This document shows positions 46,370 to 57,595 of a DNA stretch of 64,000 nucleotides, piece after piece. The DNA comes from Glycomyces fuscus (GTDB lineage Bacteria; Actinomycetota; Actinomycetes; Streptosporangiales; Streptosporangiaceae). Position 1 is the first letter of the stretch. Each line of letters begins with the position of its first letter. The DNA is taken from NCBI GenBank assembly GCA_002529455.1, contig NYMS01000006.1, forward strand, positions 372,001 to 436,000, read 5' to 3'. The position numbers and the translations under genes were made by a program. A model generated the notes under the pieces. That model was not told the DNA's origin. It ran no database searches and was given only the letters and a program-made list of their open reading frames with translations.

Positions 46370-46723
46370 CGTGTGTGAAAGGCGTGCGGACCGCCGCCCG
46401 CGGGCGGTGGGGTCCGTGGTTGCCCCTCCTCCTCTCGGTGTACTCCGGAACAGTTGTGCTCTCCCGTGCGGATGCCTCGGGCACGGGTGGGCGACGCCGT
46501 GTGTGCGCCGCAGCGACCGGCGGATGCGCGACGGTCGCGGGAAAGATCTGTGGTGCCCCCCGTGGCGGGGGCGCGGGGCCCTGCCCCGTCCGGTCCACCG
46601 TCCTCGTGGGTCGAGGTTGGTGTGGTCCCCGGCAAGACGAACCTACCCGTCCCGGGCCCGTGCCATCCGGCCGGGCCCGGGGTCCGCTCGCAGTTCAGGG
46701 CGGACGGGGTCGGAAGGAAGAGG
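46370..46723. other. Intergenic region upstream of dapA
   Basis: This 354-bp gap between dapA and the holin-family gene has no supportable gene. A perfect 14-bp palindrome CCGCCCGCGGGCGG (46394-46407) lies 25 bp upstream of the dapA start and might be an operator or leader hairpin. No lysine riboswitch features were recognised. Confidence 0.4.
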
Positions 46724-47104
46724 CTAGTCGTCCGTGCCGTCCGGCAGGAACATGCTGAGCAGCCAGCTGACGATGGTGACGACGATCGCACCCCAGAAGG
46801 CGGGCCAGAACCCGTCGATGTGGAAGGGCAGGTCGAACAGGCCCGCGATCCAGTTCGTGAGCAGGAGCAGCAACGCGTTCACCACGAGGCCGATCAGGCC
46901 CAGGGTCAGAGCGTAGAACAGGCACCCGACCGCCTTGACGATCGGTTTGATCACCGCGTTGACCACGCCGAAGATGGCACCGACGGCGAGGTAGACCAGG
47001 ATCTGGCCGACCGTGTCCTGCGCGGTGACTTCGATGCCGTCGATCAGGAGGACAGCCGCCCAAAGGGCGAGCGCGTTCACGATAACTCTGATAATGAGGC
47101 TCAC
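46724..47104 (-). CDS. Phage-holin-4 family (YvlD-like) membrane protein
   Basis: A 126-residue, four-helix integral membrane protein: VIVNALALWAAVLLI, VYLAVGAIFGVVNAVIKPIV, YALTLGLIGLVVNALLLLL and WGAIVVTIVSWLLSMFLP. The pattern GxVNAxIKPIV is typical of the Phage_holin_4_2/YvlD family, which is widespread on bacterial chromosomes and not evidence of a prophage. GTG 47104 is the only good start in frame before the hydrophobic core; no strong ribosome binding site is seen. Function is unknown, possibly membrane stress. It is divergent from the acetyltransferase gene. Confidence 0.8.
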   Translation of the reverse strand: MSLIIRVIVNALALWAAVLLIDGIEVTAQDTVGQILVYLAVGAIFGVVNAVIKPIVKAVGCLFYALTLGLIGLVVNALLLLLTNWIAGLFDLPFHIDGFWPAFWGAIVVTIVSWLLSMFLPDGTDD

Positions 47105-47200
47105 AACGTAGATGTTCCCATGCTGTGGCAAGGTCCGGAAACTCCGGCGTAGGTGATCTTGTCGCCAGGCGTGTCGCCCACCCCCGAAGGAGATCCCACC

Positions 47201-47755
47201 GTGTCCAGTGCCCGGTTCGTCCGCCCCGCCCGTACCGCCGACGTGGACGCGGTCGTCGACATCCAGGTCGCGTCGTGGCGGGCGGTGTACGGGGCGCTGC
47301 TGCCCGACGAGGTGTCCGAGGCTCTGGGCGGCGAGGAGGCCCGGGAGCGGTTCCGCGAACAGTGGACGGCGGCCCTGGAGTCGCCGCCGACCTCCCGGCA
47401 CAGGCTGGTGGTGGCCACCGACGAGGTGGAGGGGGTGCGCACGGTCGCGGGCTTCGCCGCGTTCGGCCCCGCCGGGGACCCGGACCTGTGGCCCGCCACG
47501 GACGCGGAGGTGTTCGCCCTGCACGTGGACCCCGGGCGGGCGCGCCAGGGCCACGGCAGCCGGCTGGTGAACGCGTGCGTGGACCACCTGGTCGAGGACG
47601 GCTTCGCCACCCTGCACGTGTGGGTACCCGAGGCCGACAACGCGCTGCGGGCGTTCTTCGAGGCCTCGGGGTGGCGCGCGGACGGCGCCCGCCGCGAGAT
47701 CGACATGGGGCGGCTGCTGCCGATGGCGCGCCTGCACGCGGCGATCTCCCGGTAG
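47201..47755 (+). CDS. GNAT-family N-acetyltransferase
   Basis: A 184-residue acetyltransferase starting at GTG 47201 (GAAGGAG upstream). It begins RFVRPARTADVDAVVDIQVA and carries the acetyl-CoA loop VDPGRARQGHGSRLVNACVD followed by TLHVWVPEADNALRAFFEASGW, the RimI-like arrangement with the NxxAxxFY-type motif. The substrate is unknown. About 257 bp without recognisable signals other than a menA promoter follow. Confidence 0.87.
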   Translation: MSSARFVRPARTADVDAVVDIQVASWRAVYGALLPDEVSEALGGEEARERFREQWTAALESPPTSRHRLVVATDEVEGVRTVAGFAAFGPAGDPDLWPATDAEVFALHVDPGRARQGHGSRLVNACVDHLVEDGFATLHVWVPEADNALRAFFEASGWRADGARREIDMGRLLPMARLHAAISR

Positions 47756-47948
47756 GAGGCGCTTCCCCCGGGGTCTTCGCCCCGCCTCGTCCCGCCCGCC
47801 GTCCGCCACCGCCCTCGACGGACGCCGCGCGCGGTCCTCCCCCGTGCCCGGGTGCCCGGACCGCCTCCCTGCGCGCCGGGGCCGGTTCGGCGACGGGGTC
47901 CGGGCGCCCCGGCGCCGGGGCGCAGGCGGGAGCGCCGCGGGCAGGGAC

Positions 47949-47954
47949 TAACGT
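47949..47954 (+). promoter_or_regulatory. -10 box upstream of menA
   Basis: TAACGT lies 58 bp before the menA GTG, and GGGGAGGGG just before the start codon serves as ribosome binding site. No clear -35. Confidence 0.35.
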
Positions 47955-48012
47955 GGGGTGGTTGTCGCGGCGCGCACGGGCGCGCCGGTGGTGAGTGGGG
48001 AGGGGCCGCAGC

Positions 48013-48885
48013 GTGGCCACGGTCAGTGAATGGGTCTCGGGGCTGCGCCCCCGTACGCTTCCGAATTCGATCGTTCCGGTGGCGGTCGGCACGGCCCTGG
48101 CCTTCGCCCTGGACGGGTTCGTCTGGTGGAAGGCGCTGTTGGCCCTGGTGGTGTCCATGGCGCTCCAGGTCGGCGTGAACTTCGCCAACGACTACAGCGA
48201 CGGCGTCAAGGGCACCGACACCGAGGCGCGGACGGGGCCGACCCGGCTGACCGCGACCGGTCTGGCCACCCCGCGGCAGGTGCTGGCGGCGGCCCTGGGC
48301 AGCTTCGCGTTCGCGGGGGCGGTGGGCCTGGTGCTGGTGGCCACGTCCTCGTGGTGGCTGCTGCTGGTGGGCGCCCTGGCGATCGCGGCAGCCTGGTACT
48401 ACACGGGGGGCCGCAGCCCGTACGGGTACCGGGGCCTGGGCGAGGTCTCGGTGTTCGTGTTCTTCGGCGTCGTGGCCGTGGTGGGCACGGTGTTCGTGCA
48501 GCTGGGTTCGGCGCCGTGGCAGGCCTGGGTGGCGTCGGTCCCGGTGGGCCTGCTCTCCTGCTCGGTACTGGTGATCAACAACCTGCGCGACATCCCGACC
48601 GACCGCGAGACCGGCAAGATCACGCTGGCCGTGCGGCTGGGCGACACCGGCACCCGGCGCCTGTACGGGGGCGCGATCGCGGTCTCCTACGCGGCGGCGC
48701 TGGTGCTGACCCCGGTGTTCTGGTGGACGCCGCTGGTGCTGCTGTCGGCGCCGCTGGCGGTGCCGCCGCTGCGGCGCGTGCTGGGCGGCCAGACCGGCCG
48801 CGACCTGGTGCTGGGCCTGGGCGAGACGGGAAGGCTCCAGATGGCGTTCGGCGTGCTGTTCTCGGTCGGCCTGCTCCTGGGCTGA
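48013..48885 (+). CDS. menA: 1,4-dihydroxy-2-naphthoate polyprenyltransferase
   Basis: MenA attaches the isoprenoid chain to DHNA, making demethylmenaquinone in the membrane. The 290-residue UbiA-family protein has about eight hydrophobic segments, the prenyl-diphosphate motif NFANDYSDGVKGTDTEART (two Asp pairs) and the second Asp-rich motif NNLRDIPTDRETGK. An N-terminal SGLRPRTLPNSIVPVAVGTA is characteristic of MenA. GTG 48013 is selected from its strong ribosome binding site. Other menaquinone genes are not in the window. Confidence 0.93.
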   Translation: MATVSEWVSGLRPRTLPNSIVPVAVGTALAFALDGFVWWKALLALVVSMALQVGVNFANDYSDGVKGTDTEARTGPTRLTATGLATPRQVLAAALGSFAFAGAVGLVLVATSSWWLLLVGALAIAAAWYYTGGRSPYGYRGLGEVSVFVFFGVVAVVGTVFVQLGSAPWQAWVASVPVGLLSCSVLVINNLRDIPTDRETGKITLAVRLGDTGTRRLYGGAIAVSYAAALVLTPVFWWTPLVLLSAPLAVPPLRRVLGGQTGRDLVLGLGETGRLQMAFGVLFSVGLLLG

Positions 48886-48895
48886 GTGCCGGGCG

Positions 48896-48993
48896 CGGCG
48901 GTGGGCCCCGGCCGCGGACCCCTTCGTGGGCGGGCCGGACGGGCCCGGTGAGACGACGCGCCGGGCCCCGGTGGGCGGCGGTGGGCCCCGGCC
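48896..48993. repeat. 18-bp direct repeat between menA and the methyltransferase gene
   Basis: CGGCGGTGGGCCCCGGCC occurs at 48896-48913 and again at 48976-48993, exactly 80 bp apart. The GGGCCC core is itself palindromic. It may be a duplicated terminator or spacer sequence. Confidence 0.6.
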
Positions 48994-49007
48994 CGGCGAG
49001 GACGGGT

Positions 49008-49013
49008 TAGGAT
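49008..49013 (+). promoter_or_regulatory. -10 box of the methyltransferase gene
   Basis: TAGGAT overlaps an in-frame ATG at 49012, which rules that codon out as a start and supports GTG 49063 (AGGGAGAG upstream). Confidence 0.5.
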
Positions 49014-49062
49014 GCGCGCACCCCAGACAGGCGCGTACGACACGGCAGGGAGAGACGACACC

Positions 49063-49746
49063 GTGCCAAGCGAGAACACCGCCCCCGACCCCCTCGACCA
49101 CGCTCCGGACCCGGAGGAGTGGGCACGGCGCTCGGCTCTCCAGGCCGCGGCCTTCGACGCGATCGGAGAACGCTACGACGAGGCCTTCCCCCGGAAGGAG
49201 GGCCAGGAGGACCGGGTGCGGCGGCTGCTGGACCTGCTGCCGCCCGGCGCGCACGTGCTCGACCTGGGTTCGGGTACGGGCGTGCCCACCGCCCGGCAGC
49301 TCGTGGCCGCGGGGGCGCGGGTCACCGGCTACGAGATCTCCGAGCGGATGGTCGAGATCGCCCGCCGCAACGTGCCGGAGGCGACGTTCGTCCGGGCCGA
49401 CATCCTCGACCTGGACCCGGCGGAGTCCTCCTACGACGCCATCGTGGCGTTCTTCTCCCTGCTGTGCCTGCCCAGGGCCCGCATCCCCGAGGCGCTGAGC
49501 CGCATCCGCGCCTCCCTGGTCCCGGGCGGCCTGCTGTGCCTGTCCATGGTGGAGGCCGACCTGGACGACGCCCCGATCCCGTTCCTGGGCGCGGACATCC
49601 GGGTGTCGGGCTACCCGAACGGAGAGCTGCGCCGCGTGGTGGAGGGGGCCGGACTGGTCGTGGAGGACGAGCGGGTCGTCTCCTACGAGCCCGAGGGCGC
49701 CCGGCCCGAGGTCCAGTTCTTCCTCACCTGCCGCCGCGGCGCCTAG
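49063..49746 (+). CDS. Class I SAM-dependent methyltransferase
   Basis: A 227-residue methyltransferase with a Rossmann SAM-binding core: motif I VLDLGSGTGVPTARQL, then VTGYEISERMVEIARRN, FVRADILDL and SYDAIVAFFSLLCLPR. The C-terminal part is short. The acceptor substrate is unknown. It follows menA, but it lacks the specific UbiE/MenG signatures, so a menaquinone role is not supported by sequence. It converges on dapB. Confidence 0.85.
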   Translation: MPSENTAPDPLDHAPDPEEWARRSALQAAAFDAIGERYDEAFPRKEGQEDRVRRLLDLLPPGAHVLDLGSGTGVPTARQLVAAGARVTGYEISERMVEIARRNVPEATFVRADILDLDPAESSYDAIVAFFSLLCLPRARIPEALSRIRASLVPGGLLCLSMVEADLDDAPIPFLGADIRVSGYPNGELRRVVEGAGLVVEDERVVSYEPEGARPEVQFFLTCRRGA

Positions 49747-49752
49747 GCCGTG

Positions 49753-49790
49753 GACGGGTCGGGGCCCGCACGGAGCGGCCCCGACCCGTC
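49753..49790. terminator. Bidirectional terminator
   Basis: Perfect 14-bp stem GACGGGTCGGGGCC (49753-49766) with 49777-49790 and a 10-nt loop, between the convergent methyltransferase gene and dapB. Confidence 0.8.
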
Positions 49791-49801
49791 GGCGGAAGGC
49801 G

Positions 49802-51597
<1,796 letters not shown>

Positions 51598-51662
51598 GGT
51601 GCCTCCTGTGTCCCCGAAGATGTACCCGGGGCAGGTGGTGTCGGAAAGATGAGTGGAGCCGG

Positions 51663-52406
51663 TCAGTCGATCGGGCGGACCTCGGTGCGCTCCCCCGTGG
51701 CCGTGACCACCGAGTCCTGGGGGATCTCGCGCCATCCGGGGTCGTCGTCGAAGGGTTCCGAGGCCAGGAAGACCCCGCCGTCCGGCTCGCGCAGGGTGAA
51801 CAGGGTGTCCCCGGCCGCGGTGGCGGAGAGGGCCCCGCCGTCGCTGGCCAGCAGGTTGTAGCGGCCCCCGGAGTGTTTGCGGGCCTCACGGACCACGGTG
51901 GCCAGGGTCTCGGTCAGGTCCTGGGAGTCCCGCCACAGCCGCACGGTGTGCGCGAACAGCGGCGCGGAGTCGAGGGGGGCCCGGGCGTCCAGCGCGCCGC
52001 GGGGCGGGGGCGAGGCGAACGCGGCGGTGAGCGCCTCGTCGTCCTCCACCGCGCCGTTGTGGCTGAACAGCAGCCGGTCGGCGCGGAAGGGCTGGGCGCC
52101 CGACTCCTCCGCGCCGAACCCGACGGTGGCGTCGCGCACGGCGGCCACCACGCACCCGGAGGTGATGGCGCGGGCGGCGTCGGCGAAGGAGGCGTCACCC
52201 CAGATGGGCATGGCGCGCCGGTAGCGCAGCGGTTCGGCGGGGACCTCCCCCGGGGGGTACCAGCCGACGCCGAACCCGTCGGCGTTGACGGTGCCGTACC
52301 GCTGCGCGCGCGGAGCCCAGGACTGGACGTGCAGCGAGTGGGGCGCCGCGTACAGCAGGTCGTGCACCGTGCGCGGCGGCCCCAGGTAGGCGAGGTGACG
52401 GCACAT
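51663..52406 (-). CDS. egtC: Gamma-glutamyl-hercynylcysteine sulfoxide hydrolase EgtC
   Basis: Class II glutamine-amidotransferase-type (Ntn) hydrolase that removes glutamate from the EgtB product. After Met removal the catalytic cysteine is the N-terminal residue (MCRHLAYLG). [13 protein letters not shown] and [11 protein letters not shown] are family motifs. The 247-residue gene overlaps the egtB stop by one base (TGATG), so it is translationally coupled. Confidence 0.94.
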   Translation of the reverse strand: MCRHLAYLGPPRTVHDLLYAAPHSLHVQSWAPRAQRYGTVNADGFGVGWYPPGEVPAEPLRYRRAMPIWGDASFADAARAITSGCVVAAVRDATVGFGAEESGAQPFRADRLLFSHNGAVEDDEALTAAFASPPPRGALDARAPLDSAPLFAHTVRLWRDSQDLTETLATVVREARKHSGGRYNLLASDGGALSATAAGDTLFTLREPDGGVFLASEPFDDDPGWREIPQDSVVTATGERTEVRPID

Positions 52407-53746
52407 CAGGCGGGTTCCGCGTCGCGCGCGCAGCGGAATCCGCTGAAGATCTGCCTGCGGATCGGGTGGTCCCAGTTGCGGAACGTGGAGCGGATCGCCA
52501 CGGGGTGGGTGGCCCAGGAGCCGCCCCGCAGCACCTTGTACCCGTCGTCGAAGAACACCTCCGAGTACTCCTCGTACGGGAAGGGGCGAAACCCCGGGTA
52601 TCCGGTGAAGGTGGTGGAGGTCCACTCCCACACGTCGCCGATCAGCTGCTGGACGCCCAGCGGCGAGGCGCCGTCGGGGTGCGTCCCGGCCGGGGCGGGT
52701 CCGAGCCTGCGCTGGCCCAGGTTGGCGTGGCCGGGACCGGGCTCGGTGTCGCCCCACGGGTAGCGGCGGGACCGGCCGGTCCCCGGGTCGAACCGCGCGG
52801 CCTTCTCCCACTCGGCTTCGCTCGGCAGGCGCTTGCCCGCCCAGGCGGCGTAGGCCCGGGCCTCGTGGAAGCACACGTGCTGCACGGGTTCGTCGGGCGG
52901 CACCATCTCCCGGCGGCCGAAGCGGCGGCGGGACCACCCGGTCCCCTCCCGGGTCCAGAAGGCCGGGGAGAGGGCTCCCCGCCTCTCCTTCCACTCCCAC
53001 CCGTCGCGGGTCCACCAGCGGCGGTTCTGGTAGCCGCCGTCGTCCATGAACTCCTGGTAGGCGGCGTTGGTGACGAGCCCGGTGTCGATCCAGTAGGGGC
53101 CCAGGTCGACGGTGCGCGCGGGGCACTCGTTGTCGTAGGCCCAGGGGTCGTCGTCGGTGCCCATCGTGAACGGGCCCCCAGGCACGAACACCTCGTCCCG
53201 GTCGGGCGGGCGCAGCGCGGTGACGGACCCGACCTCCGGTAGCAGGACGGGCTCGCCCCTGCGGAGCTGGTGGGTGGCGAGCATGGTCTCGCCGTGCTGG
53301 TGCTCGTGCTGGATGACCATGTGGAAGACGTACCCGGCGTCCAGCAGGGAGCGTCTGCCGTCCGGGCCGGTCCCCGCCGCGGCGAGGTCGGCGGCCTCCA
53401 GCGCGTCGAGCACCTCGCGGCGCACGCGCGCGTTGTACTCGCGGGCCTCCTCGGGGCGCAGCAGCGGCAGGCTGACCCTTGCGGCGCGCGGGTTCTCGAA
53501 GGCGTCGTAGAGGGTGTCGATGTCGGGCCGCAGCGCCTCGCGGCCCCCGGCCGCCCGCAGCAGCCACTGCTCCTCGTAGTTGCCCACGTGCGCCAGGTCC
53601 CAGACCAGCGGCGACATCAGGGGCGAGTGCTGGGCGAGCAGCTCCCCCTCGTCGAGGGCGTCGAGGGTCAGGCCGTTGCTGCGGTCCCTGGCCCGGTCGA
53701 GTTCGGCGGCGATGCGCTCCTTGGCGAGCTCCTGTTCGTGGTTCAC
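52406..53746 (-). CDS. egtB: Iron-dependent hercynine oxygenase EgtB
   Basis: EgtB joins hercynine and gamma-glutamylcysteine through a C-S bond using O2. The 446-residue protein has an N-terminal DinB-like domain with the iron-ligand histidines H53 (DLAHVGNYEEQW) and H147/H151 (HEHQH), and a C-terminal formylglycine-generating-enzyme-like fold (FVPGGPFTMGTDDDPWAYDN; RLPSEAEWEKAARF; VLRGGSWATHP). The GTG 53746 has GGAAGGAGC upstream and overlaps egtA by 4 bp. Confidence 0.95.
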   Translation of the reverse strand: MNHEQELAKERIAAELDRARDRSNGLTLDALDEGELLAQHSPLMSPLVWDLAHVGNYEEQWLLRAAGGREALRPDIDTLYDAFENPRAARVSLPLLRPEEAREYNARVRREVLDALEAADLAAAGTGPDGRRSLLDAGYVFHMVIQHEHQHGETMLATHQLRRGEPVLLPEVGSVTALRPPDRDEVFVPGGPFTMGTDDDPWAYDNECPARTVDLGPYWIDTGLVTNAAYQEFMDDGGYQNRRWWTRDGWEWKERRGALSPAFWTREGTGWSRRRFGRREMVPPDEPVQHVCFHEARAYAAWAGKRLPSEAEWEKAARFDPGTGRSRRYPWGDTEPGPGHANLGQRRLGPAPAGTHPDGASPLGVQQLIGDVWEWTSTTFTGYPGFRPFPYEEYSEVFFDDGYKVLRGGSWATHPVAIRSTFRNWDHPIRRQIFSGFRCARDAEPA

Positions 53747-55029
53747 CGTGCTCCTTCCGCGTGTCCGGAGTCGGAGGCCGCGGGCCGGGCGCGCTCCGTC
53801 CGCGCCGGGCGCGGTCCGGGTACGGTCGGCCGCGAGTCGGCGGGGCTGAGCCCGCGCCGCGTGTAGCGGTCGGCGTACTCGTCCACCAGCGGTGCCAGGG
53901 CGGCGGCGCCCATGCGGGGCAGGGCCCCGACCGCGGCGTCGAAGCAGGCCCTGGCGCACCGGGCCACGTCGGGGTCGGCCATGCCCAGGCGTGCGGAGCG
54001 CAGCCACAGGAGGCGGTCGGGGAAGCGGCCCCGGCACAGCTCCTCGGCGGCCTCCTCCGCCGCGGCGCGGGCACGGGGGTCGTCGACCAGGGCGGCGGCG
54101 AGCGCCACCGGGACCGGCCACCAGCGCACGGGCAGCGCGTCGATCATCCGCAGCTCCCACCAGCCGCGCGGGCGCACGGGCGGGAAGAGGGTGCTGAGGT
54201 GGAACTCCAGGTCGGCCCGGGTGGCCGGGCGCGGTCCCTGTCCGTCGAGCCACTGGGCGAAGGTGACGCCCGGGTCCGGGGTCCAGGGGCCGTCGTCCTC
54301 GGGAACCGCCAGGACCCTGGCGGCCAGCGCGTACTCGGCCCACGCCGTGGCGGGGTCGTCGGGGGCGCCGGAGTCCAGGACGGACCGGGTGCGGGTGGCG
54401 TCGGTGGCCGCCCAGATCGCCCAGCGGGTGGACTTCCACCCGGTGGGGCGGCCCCGCCAGACGGCGGAGTTGGCGAAGGCTGCGACGAGCACCGGGCCGA
54501 GCCGGTGGACGAGCTCCCACCGGTCGCGGACGTCGTCGGCGTCCCTCCCCGTGTCCAGGCACACCTGGAGCGAGGCGGTGCTGCACATCATGGTGTAGCC
54601 GCTGGGTTGGCGGTGATGGGCGAAGAAGCGCTCCATGGCCGTGTAGCGGGCGTCCCGGAGCTGGCGCCGGGGCGGGCGGACCGGGTCGAGCGCCGTCTCG
54701 ACCAGGTGGAGGCCGGCCTCGGCGAGGGCCTTGCCCACGTGGTCCAGGTCGGCGGCGAGCGCCGCGTGCGCCCGGGCCGGTCCCGGAAGGGCGGGCGAGC
54801 TGAGTTCGAGCTGTCCGCCGGGTTCGAAGGTGACGCGGCTTCCCGAGGGCGGCGGGCCGCAGGACTCCACCAGGGCCGCGAGGCGGCCGACGGGAACGGG
54901 TGCGGTCGGGTCGGCGGAGTCGGCGACCAGCCATTCGGTCTCGGCTCCGACCTTTCCGGGAGGGCCGGTCTTGAAGCAGACGCCGTTGATGTACTCGTGG
55001 ACGTCTTCCGCGGTCATGTGGTGAGCCAT
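53743..55029 (-). CDS. egtA: Glutamate-cysteine ligase EgtA
   Basis: EgtA makes gamma-glutamylcysteine, the sulfur donor for EgtB. The 428-residue protein belongs to the GCS2 family: VGAETEWLVAD near the N-terminus, VTFEPGGQLELSSP (substrate/metal site), and ARYTAMERFFAHH, then SGYTMMCSTASLQVCLD. ATG 55029 is preferred because GAGGAGA lies 6 nt upstream. It heads the four-gene operon; egtE (the C-S lyase) is missing from the window. Ergothioneine is a redox buffer in actinobacteria. Confidence 0.92.
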   Translation of the reverse strand: MAHHMTAEDVHEYINGVCFKTGPPGKVGAETEWLVADSADPTAPVPVGRLAALVESCGPPPSGSRVTFEPGGQLELSSPALPGPARAHAALAADLDHVGKALAEAGLHLVETALDPVRPPRRQLRDARYTAMERFFAHHRQPSGYTMMCSTASLQVCLDTGRDADDVRDRWELVHRLGPVLVAAFANSAVWRGRPTGWKSTRWAIWAATDATRTRSVLDSGAPDDPATAWAEYALAARVLAVPEDDGPWTPDPGVTFAQWLDGQGPRPATRADLEFHLSTLFPPVRPRGWWELRMIDALPVRWWPVPVALAAALVDDPRARAAAEEAAEELCRGRFPDRLLWLRSARLGMADPDVARCARACFDAAVGALPRMGAAALAPLVDEYADRYTRRGLSPADSRPTVPGPRPARTERARPAASDSGHAEGAR

Positions 55030-55040
55030 GGGCTGTCTCC

Positions 55041-55121
55041 TCACGAGCGGCCGCCCCCGCCGGGCGGCGCCCCGAGGATCTTGCCCATCCGGTCGTCATG
55101 CCGAACGTGGGCGATGTCCAT
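55041..55121 (-). CDS. Possible 26-codon leader ORF before egtA
   Basis: A short open frame starting MDIAHVRHDDRMGKIL ends in a Gly-rich stretch, and its stop codon lies 11 nt before the egtA ATG, overlapping the region with its Shine-Dalgarno GAGGAGA. It contains two His and two Met codons, amino acids used in ergothioneine synthesis (His and the SAM donor), which invites a leader-peptide idea. No ribosome binding site or clear -10 box is visible in front of it, so it may be chance. Confidence 0.25.
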   Translation of the reverse strand: MDIAHVRHDDRMGKILGAPPGGGGRS

Positions 55122-55200
55122 GAATCTGCGTTGATGCCGCGAACCTCCCGGCGGGAGGCGGGTGACGGGGCGGCGGGATGCCAGGTGGTACGGGATGCCG

Positions 55201-55228
55201 CGGTGGGTGGTCACGCTCCCACCCACCG
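55201..55228 (-). terminator. Terminator after the arylamine N-acetyltransferase gene
   Basis: Perfect 10-bp stem CGGTGGGTGG (55201-55210) with CCACCCACCG (55219-55228) and an 8-nt loop, 15 bp beyond the stop. Confidence 0.7.
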
Positions 55229-55231
55229 CTG

Positions 55232-55247
55232 TGTGACGACGGTCACA
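55232..55247. promoter_or_regulatory. Perfect CRP/GlxR-type site
   Basis: TGTGACGACGGTCACA matches the cAMP-receptor-protein consensus TGTGA-N6-TCACA exactly. It overlaps the stop codon of the N-acetyltransferase gene and lies about 200 bp upstream of egtA. Distance makes regulation of egtA uncertain. Confidence 0.4.
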
Positions 55248-56151
55248 TGCCGGTGAACTCCAGGAGGCGCTTCTCGACGACGGCCCGTTCCTCCTGGTCA
55301 AGGCCGATACCGAACACCTCCTGCAACACCCGTCCCACCTCTTCCACGGGCACCTCGCGTTCCTCCCGGGTGCCGTCGGGCGCGGCGGTGGTCAGGGTGG
55401 TGTCCATCAGCGTGTGATGGGTGCCCGGTCCGATGCGCTGGACCACCAGCCTGCCCCGGAACGGGGAGCGCGGGTGGGTGACCAGGTGGTGGCTGAAGAC
55501 GGCGTAGTCCTGGCGCACCATCGCGGTGGCGGAGAAGGAGTACAGCGGATTCCACCCGCGGCCGTCGAAGGAGCGCAGCAGCCACTCGCCCTCGCCCACC
55601 TCGGACACCCGGTCCAGGCGCAGGCCCCACCCGCCCTGGACCTCCTGGTGCCCGTCGGCGAAGGGGACCGGTTCCAGCAGGCCGCTGCCGAAGCCGACGT
55701 CGGCCAGCCACGGCCCCTCCTCCAGGTCCACCCGCAGCAGGGCGTGCGTGGCCGGGCGCGGGGCGCCCGTGCCGCCGGAGAGCACGCGGGCGGCGAAGCC
55801 GGTGACGGAGAAGCCGAGCCGGTCCAGCGCGGCCGCCAGCAGCAGGTTCTGCTCGTAGCAGTAGCCGCCCCTGGCCCGGAGGACCATCTTGTCCACCAGC
55901 GCGGGCACGTCCAGCAGGATGGGGCGGTCCAGGACGATCTGGAGGTTCTCGAAGGGGATGGCGGCCAGGTGGGCGCGGTGGAGGGCGCGCAGGGTGTCCA
56001 GCGTGGGTGGCAGGTCGCCGGACAGGCCCAGGCGGGCCAGGTAGGCGTCCAGGTCCAGCTCGCTGCCGTGCCAGAAGTCGCGGTCGGTGGTGAGGAGCTC
56101 GGGCCGGGGCGCGGGGGCGAGCGCGCCGGAGACGAGGGTTTCGTGTGTCAT
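55243..56151 (-). CDS. Arylamine N-acetyltransferase
   Basis: NAT enzymes move an acetyl group from acetyl-CoA to arylamines or hydrazines; in mycobacteria NAT also inactivates isoniazid. The 302-residue protein has the complete catalytic triad: Cys98 in RARGGYCYEQN, His136 in THALLRV and Asp151 in LADVGFGSG, plus IPFENLQIVLDRPI. ATG 56151 is preferred since the family N-terminus begins near it; GGGG lies 5 nt upstream. It is a single gene between the egt and peptide ABC operons. Confidence 0.92.
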   Translation of the reverse strand: MTHETLVSGALAPAPRPELLTTDRDFWHGSELDLDAYLARLGLSGDLPPTLDTLRALHRAHLAAIPFENLQIVLDRPILLDVPALVDKMVLRARGGYCYEQNLLLAAALDRLGFSVTGFAARVLSGGTGAPRPATHALLRVDLEEGPWLADVGFGSGLLEPVPFADGHQEVQGGWGLRLDRVSEVGEGEWLLRSFDGRGWNPLYSFSATAMVRQDYAVFSHHLVTHPRSPFRGRLVVQRIGPGTHHTLMDTTLTTAAPDGTREEREVPVEEVGRVLQEVFGIGLDQEERAVVEKRLLEFTGM

Positions 56152-56481
56152 GTCGACCCCGAACCTCCCCCATAAGGGCACTATTCCGGAGGAAACGCCC
56201 TCCCCTCTGGCCGTATGCGGCCACTGAAGAAGGGAATGGAAGGGGCGGACGCGGAGGCGTCCGTGGTCGGCGCGCCGGGGCCCTGGAAGGGAGTCCGGTG
56301 CCACGACCCGCCGCCGCTCCCGGCGGCGGGAGGAGCACGGGGTCCCGGGAGGACACCGGGGCGCCCGGAGGGCACGCGGACGGGATCGCGGGGCTTGCCG
56401 CCAGGGGTCGGCCGAAAGCGTTGTCGGTGTGGCGCAAGGGCGCTGACCTGCGCGGCGTACGGGGCCTTTCCCGGGTTCGGC
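56152..56481. other. Intergenic region between NAT gene and peptide ABC operon
   Basis: This 330-bp gap holds a hairpin (56307-56330) that probably ends the ABC operon and AT-richer sequence next to the NAT start that may be its promoter. No gene is supported. Confidence 0.45.
56307..56330 (-). terminator. Hairpin downstream of the peptide ABC operon
   Basis: Perfect 10-bp stem CCCGCCGCCG (56307-56316) with 56321-56330 and loop CTCC. It is about 150 bp after the operon end, so its role as the terminator is uncertain. Confidence 0.45.
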
Positions 56482-57561
<1,080 letters not shown>

Positions 57562-57595
57562 GGGCGCGTCTCCTCGGTGGGTGCGGCGGTCGCGG

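Noticed and set aside
44800..46400. Thymidylate synthase thyX next to dapA
   Set aside because: It is often found here in actinobacteria, but no ThyX-type motif (RHRxxSxNExSxRY) occurs; the flanks are rnj and a non-coding gap.
46724..47104. Holin-family protein as sign of a prophage
   Set aside because: The four-helix YvlD-like family is widespread on chromosomes, and no integrase, capsid, lysin or att-like repeat surrounds it.
49012..49062. Upstream ATG for the methyltransferase gene
   Set aside because: The ATG lies inside the TAGGAT -10 box; the GTG at 49063 has a ribosome binding site.
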